DNA of 22,008 nucleotides from a virus, in IMG/VR virus record IMGVR_UViG_3300042483_001107, positions 1 to 22,008 of that record. One strand, given 5' to 3'. Under the pieces are notes generated by a model. The model ran no database searches, was not told the DNA's origin, and saw nothing but the letters and a program-made list of their open reading frames with translations. Below, one piece after another: positions 15,145 through 21,484 of the stretch. Every line of letters starts with the position of its first letter. The stretch's first letter is position 1. Position numbers and translations under genes: made by a program.

Positions 15145-15759
15145 ATGGAAAACACTCAAGAATTATTAACCGACACATTGGTTGCCGAAGAAACAACAGT
15201 TGATGTTGTAGCAAATGAGGTTGAAGAAACTCAACCTGAAACTGAATTTATCTTGGACGAAGAGCTAATGAAAGCCGCTGGATCTCCTAACCAAGAAGGC
15301 GAGCAGTCTGCCTTAGACATGTTAATCGCGCGCAGAACTGGATTCTATCCAATCAAGTTGGATGTTGCTGACCTAAAATGGATCAAAAATTCATGTAAAT
15401 CAGGCAAGTTCACATTCACTGGACCAAACGAAGCATTCATGATAATGAACTGTTTCATGGGAGTATCTGCAGCAATCGCTAGACTTGAACAGGAAAAGGC
15501 TGAAAAAATGGAATCTACTGGATCAGTAGAGATGCAGGCAGCAGCAGTTGAAGCCGCAGCGATTCTACTTAACAAGTACGAAGGTGTTGGCCTTGAATCA
15601 GCTCAACGTGTTTTTAGAATTGCAATCGCACTAAACGGTCCAGTAATGGAAATGAAGCAACTTGATCAAATCATTAATCAGTTGAAAATCGAAGAGGCTA
15701 AACAGGATGAGCTTGCTAATCAAGCGGATTTGGAAAACACTCCAGTAAATCCTAGCTAA
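15145..15759 (+). CDS. acidic helical protein, function unknown
   Basis: 204 residues. The first 55 are strongly acidic and Thr/Val/Glu-rich (LVAEETTVDVVANEVEETQP) and probably disordered. The core from about 55 to 185 is helical, with DLKWIKNSCKSGKFTFTGP and an Ala-rich helix (MQAAAVEAAAILLNKY). The C-terminal 20 residues are again polar. No known family was recognised. Codons and A-rich leader look like those of well-expressed genes. It stands between the Nudix gene and the terminator at 15785, with a 54-base leader holding only a weak TAGAAT box (15111-15116). It could be a late regulatory or head-assembly protein, without direct support. Confidence 0.75.
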   Translation: MENTQELLTDTLVAEETTVDVVANEVEETQPETEFILDEELMKAAGSPNQEGEQSALDMLIARRTGFYPIKLDVADLKWIKNSCKSGKFTFTGPNEAFMIMNCFMGVSAAIARLEQEKAEKMESTGSVEMQAAAVEAAAILLNKYEGVGLESAQRVFRIAIALNGPVMEMKQLDQIINQLKIEEAKQDELANQADLENTPVNPS

Positions 15760-15784
15760 TTAAACAAAACGCCAATTATTCTCC

Positions 15785-15806
15785 AAAAGCCGCGACAGCG
15801 GCTTTT
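15785..15806 (+). terminator. intrinsic terminator
   Basis: A perfect nine-base inverted repeat, AAAAGCCGC (15785-15793) and GCGGCTTTT (15798-15806), has a GACA loop and is followed by more T (GTTGTTT). It ends the virion-side transcript and separates it from the DNA-repair operon, whose promoter starts five bases later. Confidence 0.88.
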
Positions 15807-15810
15807 GTTG

Positions 15811-15825
15811 TTTAGTATAATAACC
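15811..15825 (+). promoter_or_regulatory. TTTAGTATAATAACC promoter-like motif before DNA ligase
   Basis: This 15-mer is identical to the one at 19976-19990. TATAAT occupies 15816-15821, and the ATG of the ligase is at 15829. A start site about seven bases downstream of TATAAT would fall on or next to the ATG, so the transcript would be nearly leaderless. Confidence 0.6.
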
Positions 15826-15828
15826 AAT

Positions 15829-17118
15829 ATGAACAATCAAGATTTTCAAGCAGTTGTAAATTTCATTGAAGAAATGAAAGCAACTTCATCAACCAACGAT
15901 AAGAAATCAATACTTAAGAAGTATGACTCTCCAGTACTCCGAAAGTTATTTGAATATGTGTATTCTCCGTTCAAACAGTATCACGTCACTTCAGATAACC
16001 TAAAGAAGCGTCAGGATCTTAGTTTCGATAACTATGATAATCTATTCTCAATACTTGATGATCTGAATGAACGTCATGTGACTGGTCACTCTGCTATTCA
16101 AGCCGTGAATGGTTTTATTGCCAAGAATCAAGAATTCTCAGATGTGATCTATGATGTGATTGACCGAAATCTAAAGACCAGAGCAACCGCTACTCTAATT
16201 AACTCGGTAATGCCCGGAACGGTACCAACCTTTGATGTTGCGCTAGCTGAAAAATTTGACGGCAATGAAAAGAAGGTTGACTTTGACTCTGGTGAATGGT
16301 GGGCAAGTCGTAAGCTTGATGGAGTTCGGTGCATTACCGTAATTGATGAGCATGGCGAACCTAAATTCTATTCCAGAGCAGGTAATCAATTCTTGACCTT
16401 GGGTGTCTTGGCTGAGGACATTAAGAAACTTGGTTTACGTAGTAAAGTTTTGGACGGAGAAGTCTGTGTCATGAAGGAAGGAGGTCTTGAAGATTTCCAA
16501 GGTATAATTAAGGAAATTGGCCGTAAGGATCATACGATCGTTTCGCCTAAATATTACGTTTTTGATTTTCTTGAGCTTGAGGAATTTAGTGCTCAATCAG
16601 GTAACGTTTCACTTGCTGCAAGATTAATTATCCTAAATGCAGTAGTCACCGGGCTAGCCTATGCAGAACCGCTGGTTCAGATACAGGTTGAGAACAAGGA
16701 GCATTTTGAGGAATTGGTGGCTGATGCAACTCAAATGGGATACGAAGGGGTCATGATGCGTAAATCAGTTGGCTATGAAGGTAAGAGATCAAAGAACCTT
16801 TTGAAAGTCAAGAAAATGCACGATGCTGAATACGTAGTAATTGATCACGAAAGCGGAGTTAACCGAGTTATTGAAAACGGTCGTGAGATTGAAGAGGTGA
16901 TGTTAAAGGCCGTAATTGTCGAGCACAAAGGCAATCAAGTTAGAGTCGGTTCAGGTTTCTCTCTTGACCAAAGAAGATTTTACCATCAAAACCCAGATGA
17001 AATTTTAGGTAAAACAATAACCGTCCAGTATTTTGAAGAAACGACCGATAAGCACGGAGAACACTCATTAAGATTTCCGGTAATAAAAGTAGTTCACGGA
17101 CAGAAAAGAGAATTTTAA
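15829..17118 (+). CDS. lig: ATP-dependent DNA ligase
   Basis: 429 residues from the ATG at 15829. An in-frame TTG at 15805 lies within the terminator stem and is rejected. The nucleotidyltransferase motifs are in order: motif I RKLDGVRC with the adenylated Lys at 162, motif III LDGEVCVM near 208-215, motif IIIa KYYVFDF near 241-247, motif IV EGVMMRK at 306-312, and motif V LLKVKKM at 324-330. An OB-fold domain follows to the end. The N-terminal 140 residues are the helical DNA-binding part. The enzyme seals nicks in DNA using ATP, in replication, recombination and repair. It leads an operon with a guanylate kinase-like gene 6 bases downstream. The length fits T4/T7-type phage ligases. Confidence 0.97.
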   Translation: MNNQDFQAVVNFIEEMKATSSTNDKKSILKKYDSPVLRKLFEYVYSPFKQYHVTSDNLKKRQDLSFDNYDNLFSILDDLNERHVTGHSAIQAVNGFIAKNQEFSDVIYDVIDRNLKTRATATLINSVMPGTVPTFDVALAEKFDGNEKKVDFDSGEWWASRKLDGVRCITVIDEHGEPKFYSRAGNQFLTLGVLAEDIKKLGLRSKVLDGEVCVMKEGGLEDFQGIIKEIGRKDHTIVSPKYYVFDFLELEEFSAQSGNVSLAARLIILNAVVTGLAYAEPLVQIQVENKEHFEELVADATQMGYEGVMMRKSVGYEGKRSKNLLKVKKMHDAEYVVIDHESGVNRVIENGREIEEVMLKAVIVEHKGNQVRVGSGFSLDQRRFYHQNPDEILGKTITVQYFEETTDKHGEHSLRFPVIKVVHGQKREF

Positions 17119-17124
17119 TTAGAC

Positions 17125-17604
17125 ATGCATAAAAGAATAATACTAGTCGGCCGTGCCGCAAGTGGTAAAGACCACATCCGCAAAAAATTTGAAGCTCAAG
17201 GCTTTAGATACGCAGTCAGCTATACAACTCGTCCTCCCAGAGAAGGCGAAGTAGCTGGAGTTGATTACATCTTCATTTCTCCAGCAGAGGCTCAAGCAAT
17301 GATCAAGAATGATGAGTTCTATGAGTACGTTGAGTTTAATGGTTGGCTCTATGGAACCTCAATTAGACAATTTGATGAGGACGATGTATTCATCATGACC
17401 CCGACCGGCCTAGCTCATGTCGATGAGGACTCTCGTAAAAGGTCATTCGTCATCTTCGTTGATATTGATGAAGAGGTTAGACGTGAGAGAATGGCGAGCC
17501 GTACCATGCCAGGAGATTCAGTCGATCGCAGAATTGAGGCAGATCGTAAGGACTTTGAGAATTTTACAAATTATAATATACGAATAACTAACCCAGACTT
17601 TTAA
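17125..17604 (+). CDS. gmk: guanylate kinase-like nucleotide kinase
   Basis: 159 residues, shorter than the roughly 200 of cellular guanylate kinases. The P-loop is GRAASGKD at residues 9-16. The GMP-binding segment SYTTRPPREGEVAGVDYIF spans 32-50, and the following YEYVEFNGWLYGT (66-78) matches the second substrate-binding part. The lid residues R119-R126 (RRERMASR) are also present. It should phosphorylate (d)GMP to (d)GDP to feed DNA synthesis. The missing 40 or so residues come mainly from a shorter lid and C-terminal helix region. It lies 6 bases after the ligase and 5 before the OB-fold protein. Kinase specificity may be shifted in the phage enzyme. Confidence 0.9.
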   Translation: MHKRIILVGRAASGKDHIRKKFEAQGFRYAVSYTTRPPREGEVAGVDYIFISPAEAQAMIKNDEFYEYVEFNGWLYGTSIRQFDEDDVFIMTPTGLAHVDEDSRKRSFVIFVDIDEEVRRERMASRTMPGDSVDRRIEADRKDFENFTNYNIRITNPDF

Positions 17605-17609
17605 TTACT

Positions 17610-18029
17610 ATGGCATTTGAATTAACAGGAATAATCATTGAAATATTCCCAGCACAGACTTTTAACAAGGGCTTTCGCAAAAGAGAGTTCATTATTGAAA
17701 CGGGAGATAAGTACCCACAAAAAATAGCTTTTGGACTTGTTCAAGACAAGTGTGACATGATTGACTCTTATGGAGTTGGCGATACTGTTGCAGTTTCGTT
17801 TGACGTTAAGGGTCGAGACTGGACAGACAAGTCAGGTCAAACCAAATACTTCAATACTTTGGAAGCCTATCGCATCAGCGGTCAACAACGCGCAGCAGTC
17901 AAGGGCAAGCAGATGGAAGAGGACGACGATGACGAAATTTTCCGTAGCTTAGGTATTGATACTACTAGTCCAAAGAAATCAACCGCAAAGGTTGATACGT
18001 CTTGGAGCGACGAGGACTTACCTTTTTAA
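17610..18029 (+). CDS. DUF3127-like OB-fold protein with an SSB-like acidic tail
   Basis: 139 residues. The first 95 (ELTGIIIEIFPAQTFNKGFR, then KREFIIETGDKYPQKIAF, and VGDTVAVSFDVKGRDW) follow the DUF3127 pattern common in Bacteroidetes, a predicted single-stranded nucleic-acid-binding OB fold. A linker follows with a run of acidic residues (EEDDDDE), and the chain ends SWSDEDLPF. The D-x-D-L-P-F ending is the peptide with which bacterial SSB proteins recruit partners. The gene sits between a guanylate kinase-like enzyme and an exonuclease, so single-strand binding in phage replication or repair is likely. T4 uses a different protein (gp32) for this job; whether this phage also has one is not visible here. 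Confidence 0.85.
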   Translation: MAFELTGIIIEIFPAQTFNKGFRKREFIIETGDKYPQKIAFGLVQDKCDMIDSYGVGDTVAVSFDVKGRDWTDKSGQTKYFNTLEAYRISGQQRAAVKGKQMEEDDDDEIFRSLGIDTTSPKKSTAKVDTSWSDEDLPF

Positions 18030-18061
18030 CTTTTAAAAAATATAAATTAAAAAATAAAAGT

Positions 18062-18676
18062 ATGCGTTATGTTAGTATAGATATTGAGACTACTGGGCTT
18101 GATCCAGAGGCCTGTCAAATTTTACAGATTGGAGCAGTCATTGAAGACACGGCCGATCCCAAACCTCTAGCTGAGCTTCCTCAATTCATGTGCATACTTG
18201 AGCATGAGACCTATTCGGGCCAGCCGACTGCACTAACCATGAATGCATGGATCCTAAAGATCTTGTCAGGTATGGAAGGACTAGGCAAGGACGATCGTAT
18301 TGAGTATCGTAAAGCCAACCGCATCATTCCAGCAGCGCTTGCTGCCAAACAATTTCAAATGTGGTTGATGGCAAACGGTTTTAAAATGGAATCTACTGGG
18401 CAAGTCAAGCTCAATGTGGCCGGTAAGAACTTTGCAACATTTGACAAGCTCTTTTTACAAAAGTTACCGAGCTGGGGCTCATGTATTCAAATGAGACAGC
18501 GTATCATTGATCCAGCCATTCTGTGCACGGATTGGGCAGAAGACGACGGTTTACCGAACTTAAATACGTGTTTGAAAAGATTCAACTTACCTGGAGAAGT
18601 TACTCATGATGCTTGTCAGGACGCACTTGATGTGATTCGAGTAATTCGTGCAGCAACTCATAATTACACTAGCTAG
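18062..18676 (+). CDS. DEDDh-family 3'-5' exonuclease (DnaQ / RNase T-like)
   Basis: 204 residues from the ATG at 18062. An upstream in-frame ATG at 18002 lies inside the OB-fold gene and adds 20 unlikely residues. All catalytic positions are visible: Asp7 and Glu9 in SIDIETTGLD, Asp128 in GKNFATFDKLF, and His182 and Asp187 in THDACQDALD. The enzyme should remove nucleotides from 3' ends using two metal ions. It has no polymerase domain, so it is a stand-alone proofreading, DNA-trimming or RNA-degrading nuclease. A TATAAATT box at 18041-18048 may add local transcription. It is followed by the UV endonuclease gene, pointing to a repair function. Confidence 0.92.
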   Translation: MRYVSIDIETTGLDPEACQILQIGAVIEDTADPKPLAELPQFMCILEHETYSGQPTALTMNAWILKILSGMEGLGKDDRIEYRKANRIIPAALAAKQFQMWLMANGFKMESTGQVKLNVAGKNFATFDKLFLQKLPSWGSCIQMRQRIIDPAILCTDWAEDDGLPNLNTCLKRFNLPGEVTHDACQDALDVIRVIRAATHNYTS

Positions 18677-18696
18677 GCTGATATTCTTGGCCAGTT

Positions 18697-18711
18697 TTTT
18701 AGTAAATTAAC
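18697..18711 (+). promoter_or_regulatory. variant TTTAGTA promoter-like motif before the UV endonuclease
   Basis: TTTTAGTAAATTAAC lines up with TTTAGTATAATAACC, with two or three changes in the core, and lies 3 bases before the ATG at 18715, almost the same spacing as before the ligase and the gene at 19993. Confidence 0.4.
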
Positions 18712-18714
18712 TAC

Positions 18715-19683
18715 ATGATATCTAACAATGTAAGACTTGGCTATTGCTGTATTAACTTATCGCTAGCTGATCAAAAAATTACCGCTAATCGCGGTATGAT
18801 AAAGCGGACCTTTCAGCAGAAGGGTCCGTTGTACTGTGGCGAGCTTGCTCATCAAAACGTCAAGGACATTCTTAAAATTCTAGAATGGAACTTAGCTAAT
18901 GACATTTATGTGTATCGTATGTCAAGCGATATTTTTCCGTGGATGTCAGAGTACGAAATTCAACAGCTTCCTAATTTTTCCAATATTCTGCCAGACATGC
19001 AGGCAATTGGTCGATTTGCACTAGCTAATGGCATACGTATTTCAATGCATCCTGGCCAATTCGATGTTTTGCCGTCTCCGACTCAATCGGTGGTTACCAA
19101 AACAATCAAGGATTTGGATCAGCACTGCGAAATCATGGATCTTATGGGCTTGCCAACCCATGTTGGGTTTCCAATCAACATTCATGTTGGTGGTGCGTAC
19201 GGCGATAAGGTCTCAGCTGCTCAACGTTTTTGCGAAAACTTTCAGTTGCTAAAGCCCAATACCAGGGCGAGGCTGGTCGTGGAAAACGATGACAAGGCTG
19301 CTCAATATTCAGCAGCCGATCTCTATCAAATGGTTTATCTAAAGATTGGTGTACCAATCACATTCGATTTCCATCATCACCGCTTCAACACTGGTGATCT
19401 TACCGAAGAAGCTGCTCTACGCCTAGCCCATACTACTTGGCACGGTCACAAGCCTCTCACTCATTACTCAAGTTGCAAGAAAACCTTTGAAGATGCATCA
19501 GTCATTGCACGTTCTCATGCTGACCATATTTACGAGAAAATAAATAACTATGGCTTGGCTATCGACATTGAGGTCGAGGCCAAGGCCAAGGATCTTGCGG
19601 TTCTCAAGTATCGTGAGCAATACTCAAGCCTGCTTGAAAACTACTTGGAATTTAATGATACAAGATTCTTAGAAATAGTTTAA
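18715..19683 (+). CDS. uvsE: UV damage endonuclease (UvdE/UvsE family)
   Basis: 322 residues, full length for the family. The TIM-barrel metal-site residues are easily seen: RLGYCCINL at 7-15, MHPGQFDVLPSP at 111-122, INIHVGGAYGDK at 154-165, VVENDDK at 188-194, TFDFHHHRF at 216-224, HGHKPLTHYSS at 243-253, and SHADHI at 267-272. The enzyme nicks DNA 5' to UV photoproducts and some other lesions, starting an excision route independent of UvrABC. T4 uses the unrelated DenV glycosylase for this purpose. It follows the exonuclease and ligase genes in the same direction; cutting, trimming and sealing activities would make a short repair pathway within one operon. Confidence 0.97.
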   Translation: MISNNVRLGYCCINLSLADQKITANRGMIKRTFQQKGPLYCGELAHQNVKDILKILEWNLANDIYVYRMSSDIFPWMSEYEIQQLPNFSNILPDMQAIGRFALANGIRISMHPGQFDVLPSPTQSVVTKTIKDLDQHCEIMDLMGLPTHVGFPINIHVGGAYGDKVSAAQRFCENFQLLKPNTRARLVVENDDKAAQYSAADLYQMVYLKIGVPITFDFHHHRFNTGDLTEEAALRLAHTTWHGHKPLTHYSSCKKTFEDASVIARSHADHIYEKINNYGLAIDIEVEAKAKDLAVLKYREQYSSLLENYLEFNDTRFLEIV

Positions 19684-19690
19684 AACTCGA

Positions 19691-19951
19691 ATGTCAACTG
19701 AGACAACTCAAAACTGCGGGTGCGGCTCAAATAGCCCGGCCCCAAAGGCAACAGTCCTAAGCCGAATCATGGACAAGGTTTTTGTTAGTGAGGCTGAGAA
19801 GAACCGCCGTATGGAAATCTGTAAAGCTTGCGAACACTTTAGTCCAACACTAGCGCAATGCGGAGTATGCGGCTGCTTTCTTGAAGCCAAGACTCGACTT
19901 GTTGGCTTTCATTGTGCTCTACCTGATATTGGTGAGGAAGCGAAGTGGTAA
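19691..19951 (+). CDS. small cysteine-rich zinc-ribbon-like protein
   Basis: 86 residues. An N-terminal CGCG (9-12) is followed by a helix and then a cysteine cluster: C44-x2-C47 (ICKACEHF) and C57-x2-C60-x-C62 (CGVCGCF), with a further C75 (FHCALPDIG). The pattern fits a treble-clef or zinc-ribbon fold. Similar small proteins are common in phage genomes and usually have no assigned role. It starts 7 bases after the UV endonuclease stop, so it belongs to the same transcript. Binding DNA, RNA or a host protein is possible; the sequence shows only metal binding. Confidence 0.75.
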   Translation: MSTETTQNCGCGSNSPAPKATVLSRIMDKVFVSEAEKNRRMEICKACEHFSPTLAQCGVCGCFLEAKTRLVGFHCALPDIGEEAKW

Positions 19952-19975
19952 TAATAGGTAATCCTTTTTAGTAAT

Positions 19976-19990
19976 TTTAGTATAATAACC
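19976..19990 (+). promoter_or_regulatory. TTTAGTATAATAACC promoter-like motif
   Basis: Identical over 15 bases to the motif before the ligase. TATAAT is at 19981-19986, and the ATG is at 19993, so the transcript would start at or very near the initiation codon. A partial repeat TTTTTAGTAA lies just upstream (19965-19974). Confidence 0.6.
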
Positions 19991-19992
19991 CT

Positions 19993-20226
19993 ATGAGCTT
20001 CAATAAGTATTACATGCCTGCGCCGGAAAACTTGGCTACCCTAATGAAAGAGAACGGTCCAACTCACACTGTCGCTAGAAAGATAGATGCACTAATTGGT
20101 AATTCAGTCAGCATTGAAATTTTCGATTTTGCATACGAAATGGTCAGAAAAAAGGAATCGGATGAATTTGCGCTTGATGCCCTAACTCAAAAATTTCCAG
20201 ACTACTTTAATGCCAAGTCCAACTAG
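19993..20226 (+). CDS. small unknown protein
   Basis: 77 residues, mainly helical (LATLMKENGPTHTVARKIDA, then FAYEMVRKKESDEFALDAL). It has no motif or membrane segment that I recognise. It directly follows the promoter-like motif at 19976 and overlaps the next gene by 17 bases, so it heads a three-gene group of small proteins. In phages such groups often hold early host-takeover factors, which is inference from position only. Confidence 0.7.
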   Translation: MSFNKYYMPAPENLATLMKENGPTHTVARKIDALIGNSVSIEIFDFAYEMVRKKESDEFALDALTQKFPDYFNAKSN

Positions 20227-20497
20227 AGCCAAATACGTTCATCTGATAACTGCCAGAAATGGGGAAACTGAAACTCCAATCTGCGTTGCTGCAACCTTTC
20301 GTGGAGCATTTAAGATTGCCCTGTTTGAGCAAGCAATTTCATTCCCTAACCTTTCCGAAAGGGCCGCGTTGGGTATAATGAATCGGATGGGCCGAGTTTT
20401 TATCTGGGATTCAAAGCAATTTGAACACTTCGAAGAGGCACAGTGGTCGCCGGTCGGCAAACTGGCAATAATTCAAAAAATACCAGTAAAAAGATGA
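20210..20497 (+). CDS. small unknown protein
   Basis: 95 residues, starting inside the preceding gene. The sequence reads RAKYVHLITARNGETETPIC then VAATFRGAFKIALFEQAISF and FEEAQWSPVGKLAIIQKIP. It looks like a compact alpha/beta protein with two strands at each end and a central helix. No family was recognised. It overlaps the next gene by 4 bases (ATGA), so translation is coupled. Confidence 0.7.
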   Translation: MPSPTRAKYVHLITARNGETETPICVAATFRGAFKIALFEQAISFPNLSERAALGIMNRMGRVFIWDSKQFEHFEEAQWSPVGKLAIIQKIPVKR

Positions 20498-20751
20498 GTT
20501 TAGAAAAACATGTGGTTCTATGCGACTGTTATATGTCAGAACACCAATTCATTATAATTAAAGACACTGACAACCAAGACGTTTGGTTAGAAATTCACCT
20601 TAGTCCAACTCCAGGATTCCTCAAGAGATTATGGGCAGGTTTAAAATATGCATTTGGATACAGATCCAGATACGGAGACTTTGACTCCATCTTAATATCG
20701 CCGGAAGACCAGGCTTCAATCTGTCAATTATTACAAACATCTGAACAATAA
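20494..20751 (+). CDS. small unknown protein
   Basis: 85 residues from the ATG at 20494, chosen because it overlaps the upstream TGA as ATGA; an in-frame ATG at 20443 lies inside the preceding gene. The N-terminal half has strands (HVVLCDCYMSEHQFIIIKD, DVWLEIHLSP). The middle has an amphipathic aromatic segment (FLKRLWAGLKYAFGYRSRYG) that might touch a membrane, though it is not a clear span. Last gene before the bidirectional terminator. No known family was recognised. Confidence 0.7.
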   Translation: MSLEKHVVLCDCYMSEHQFIIIKDTDNQDVWLEIHLSPTPGFLKRLWAGLKYAFGYRSRYGDFDSILISPEDQASICQLLQTSEQ

Positions 20752-20776
20752 AAAAGGGAGCATTTAGCTCCCTTTT
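20752..20776. terminator. bidirectional intrinsic terminator
   Basis: A perfect ten-base inverted repeat, AAAAGGGAGC (20752-20761) and GCTCCCTTTT (20767-20776), has an ATTTA loop. It is T-rich after the stem on both strands and lies between convergent genes whose stop codons are at 20749-20751 and 20779-20781. Confidence 0.9.
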
Positions 20777-20778
20777 CT

Positions 20779-20976
20779 TTATTCTATTAGTCCGAGTATC
20801 TTGGATTCTTGAACTGCTTCAAGTTGGCATGGCGAAATTCCTGTGCCGAATCGATTGAGCAATTTTTGTTCAGCCTCACCGACTGAACTTGCTTCAACCA
20901 AGTACTGTTCTCTAATTTTTTTGGTTTTACCGTTGTCGTCTTCCGACTCAAATCTTAATTTTGCTAAGTAATACAT
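20779..20976 (-). CDS. DUF4494-like small protein
   Basis: 65 residues. MYYLAKLRFESEDDNGKTKK then IREQYLVEASSVGEAEQKLL matches the DUF4494 pattern, in which a strand pair (W/Y-x-x-K-x-R/K-F/Y) is followed by EPYLVDA-type and TEAEA-type segments. I know DUF4494 as a small family found mostly in Bacteroidetes and their phages, without a defined function. This copy is shorter than the bacterial ones and ends just after the third strand. It has a TATAATA-type promoter motif of its own on the minus strand. The gene is convergent with the plus-strand operon. Confidence 0.7.
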   Translation of the reverse strand: MYYLAKLRFESEDDNGKTKKIREQYLVEASSVGEAEQKLLNRFGTGISPCQLEAVQESKILGLIE

Positions 20977-20989
20977 GTTTTGCGAATTT

Positions 20990-21002
20990 GACTATTATAC
21001 TT
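20990..21002 (-). promoter_or_regulatory. AAGTATAATAGTC promoter-like motif on the minus strand
   Basis: Read on the minus strand, AAGTATAATAGTC shares AGTATAATA with the plus-strand motifs at 7868, 15811 and 19976. It lies in the 30-base gap before the DUF4494-like gene, ending about 13 bases before its ATG. Confidence 0.5.
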
Positions 21003-21006
21003 GAAA

Positions 21007-21447
21007 TTAGCGTTGAGTTCTTGACGGACGTAACGTAATTTTCTTTCCAGGTCTTGAATATTCGACTCTGCGAACTGCCTTATCTACCATTTCATTGTCT
21101 GGAATCTCATTATCCTTTGCGAACATTTCTTTTTTATTCATTTCCGAAACTTCATAAGATTTCCGTAATGAGTCAGCCTCGTCCGCGAAGTCCTGCGCAA
21201 GGTCCTCGCTAGCAGTATCGTTTATCTCAACCGTTAGGTCGTCCAATAGGTCCCTAACTCTAGTTGAGGTCTCGTATTTTTCAGAGTATGGATCGATCTC
21301 GGTTGGATTTTGCATGTATTGATTAGCAAGTTTAATTAACTCCTTTGCCATGGTGTGATAGAAACGATCTGATGTTAGGTCAGGTTTTTGATGAAAGTCA
21401 TCAAACGCTTCTTCAAAGCTTTCAAATAGGGCAATGTAATTTTTCAT
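21007..21447 (-). CDS. virion-like or head-targeted protein, function unknown
   Basis: 146 residues, highly charged and helical. The N terminus MKNYIALFESFEEAFDDF resembles the capsid-targeting peptide of T4 internal head proteins (MKTYQEFIAEA) in its basic start followed by aromatic and acidic residues. The middle is acidic (LDDLTVEINDTASEDLAQDF), and the C terminus is basic (YSRPGKKITLRPSRTQR). A late-promoter-like ATAAATAA lies on the minus strand 26 bases before the ATG, which fits a virion protein. No known family was recognised, and a packaging role is inference. Confidence 0.75.
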   Translation of the reverse strand: MKNYIALFESFEEAFDDFHQKPDLTSDRFYHTMAKELIKLANQYMQNPTEIDPYSEKYETSTRVRDLLDDLTVEINDTASEDLAQDFADEADSLRKSYEVSEMNKKEMFAKDNEIPDNEMVDKAVRRVEYSRPGKKITLRPSRTQR

Positions 21448-21452
21448 TGATA

Positions 21453-21463
21453 TTTGGTATAAT
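21453..21463 (+). promoter_or_regulatory. TTTGGTATAAT promoter-like motif before the last gene
   Basis: TTTGGTATAAT, followed by TTTAG, lies 21 bases before the ATG at 21485. It is a variant of the TTTAGTATAATA class and faces the gene that runs off the window. The region also holds the opposite-strand late motif at 21474-21481. Confidence 0.45.
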
Positions 21464-21473
21464 TTTAGTAAAG

Positions 21474-21481
21474 TTATTTAT
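21474..21481 (-). promoter_or_regulatory. ATAAATAA late-promoter-like motif on the minus strand
   Basis: Plus-strand TTATTTAT reads ATAAATAA followed by CT on the minus strand, 26 bases before the ATG of the 146-residue gene at 21447. Confidence 0.5.
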
Positions 21482-21484
21482 CTT

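Noticed and set aside
15805-15828. TTG start eight codons upstream of the ligase ATG
   Set aside because: It lies within the terminator stem and the promoter motif; the ATG at 15829 gives a normal N terminus.
18002-18061. Upstream ATG for the exonuclease
   Set aside because: It would add 20 residues encoded inside the OB-fold gene before the conserved strand RYVSIDIETTG; the ATG at 18062 fits the family start.
18676-18714. Possible terminator after the exonuclease (GGCT...GGCC followed by six T)
   Set aside because: Only four base pairs including a G-T pair and a nine-base loop; too weak to call.
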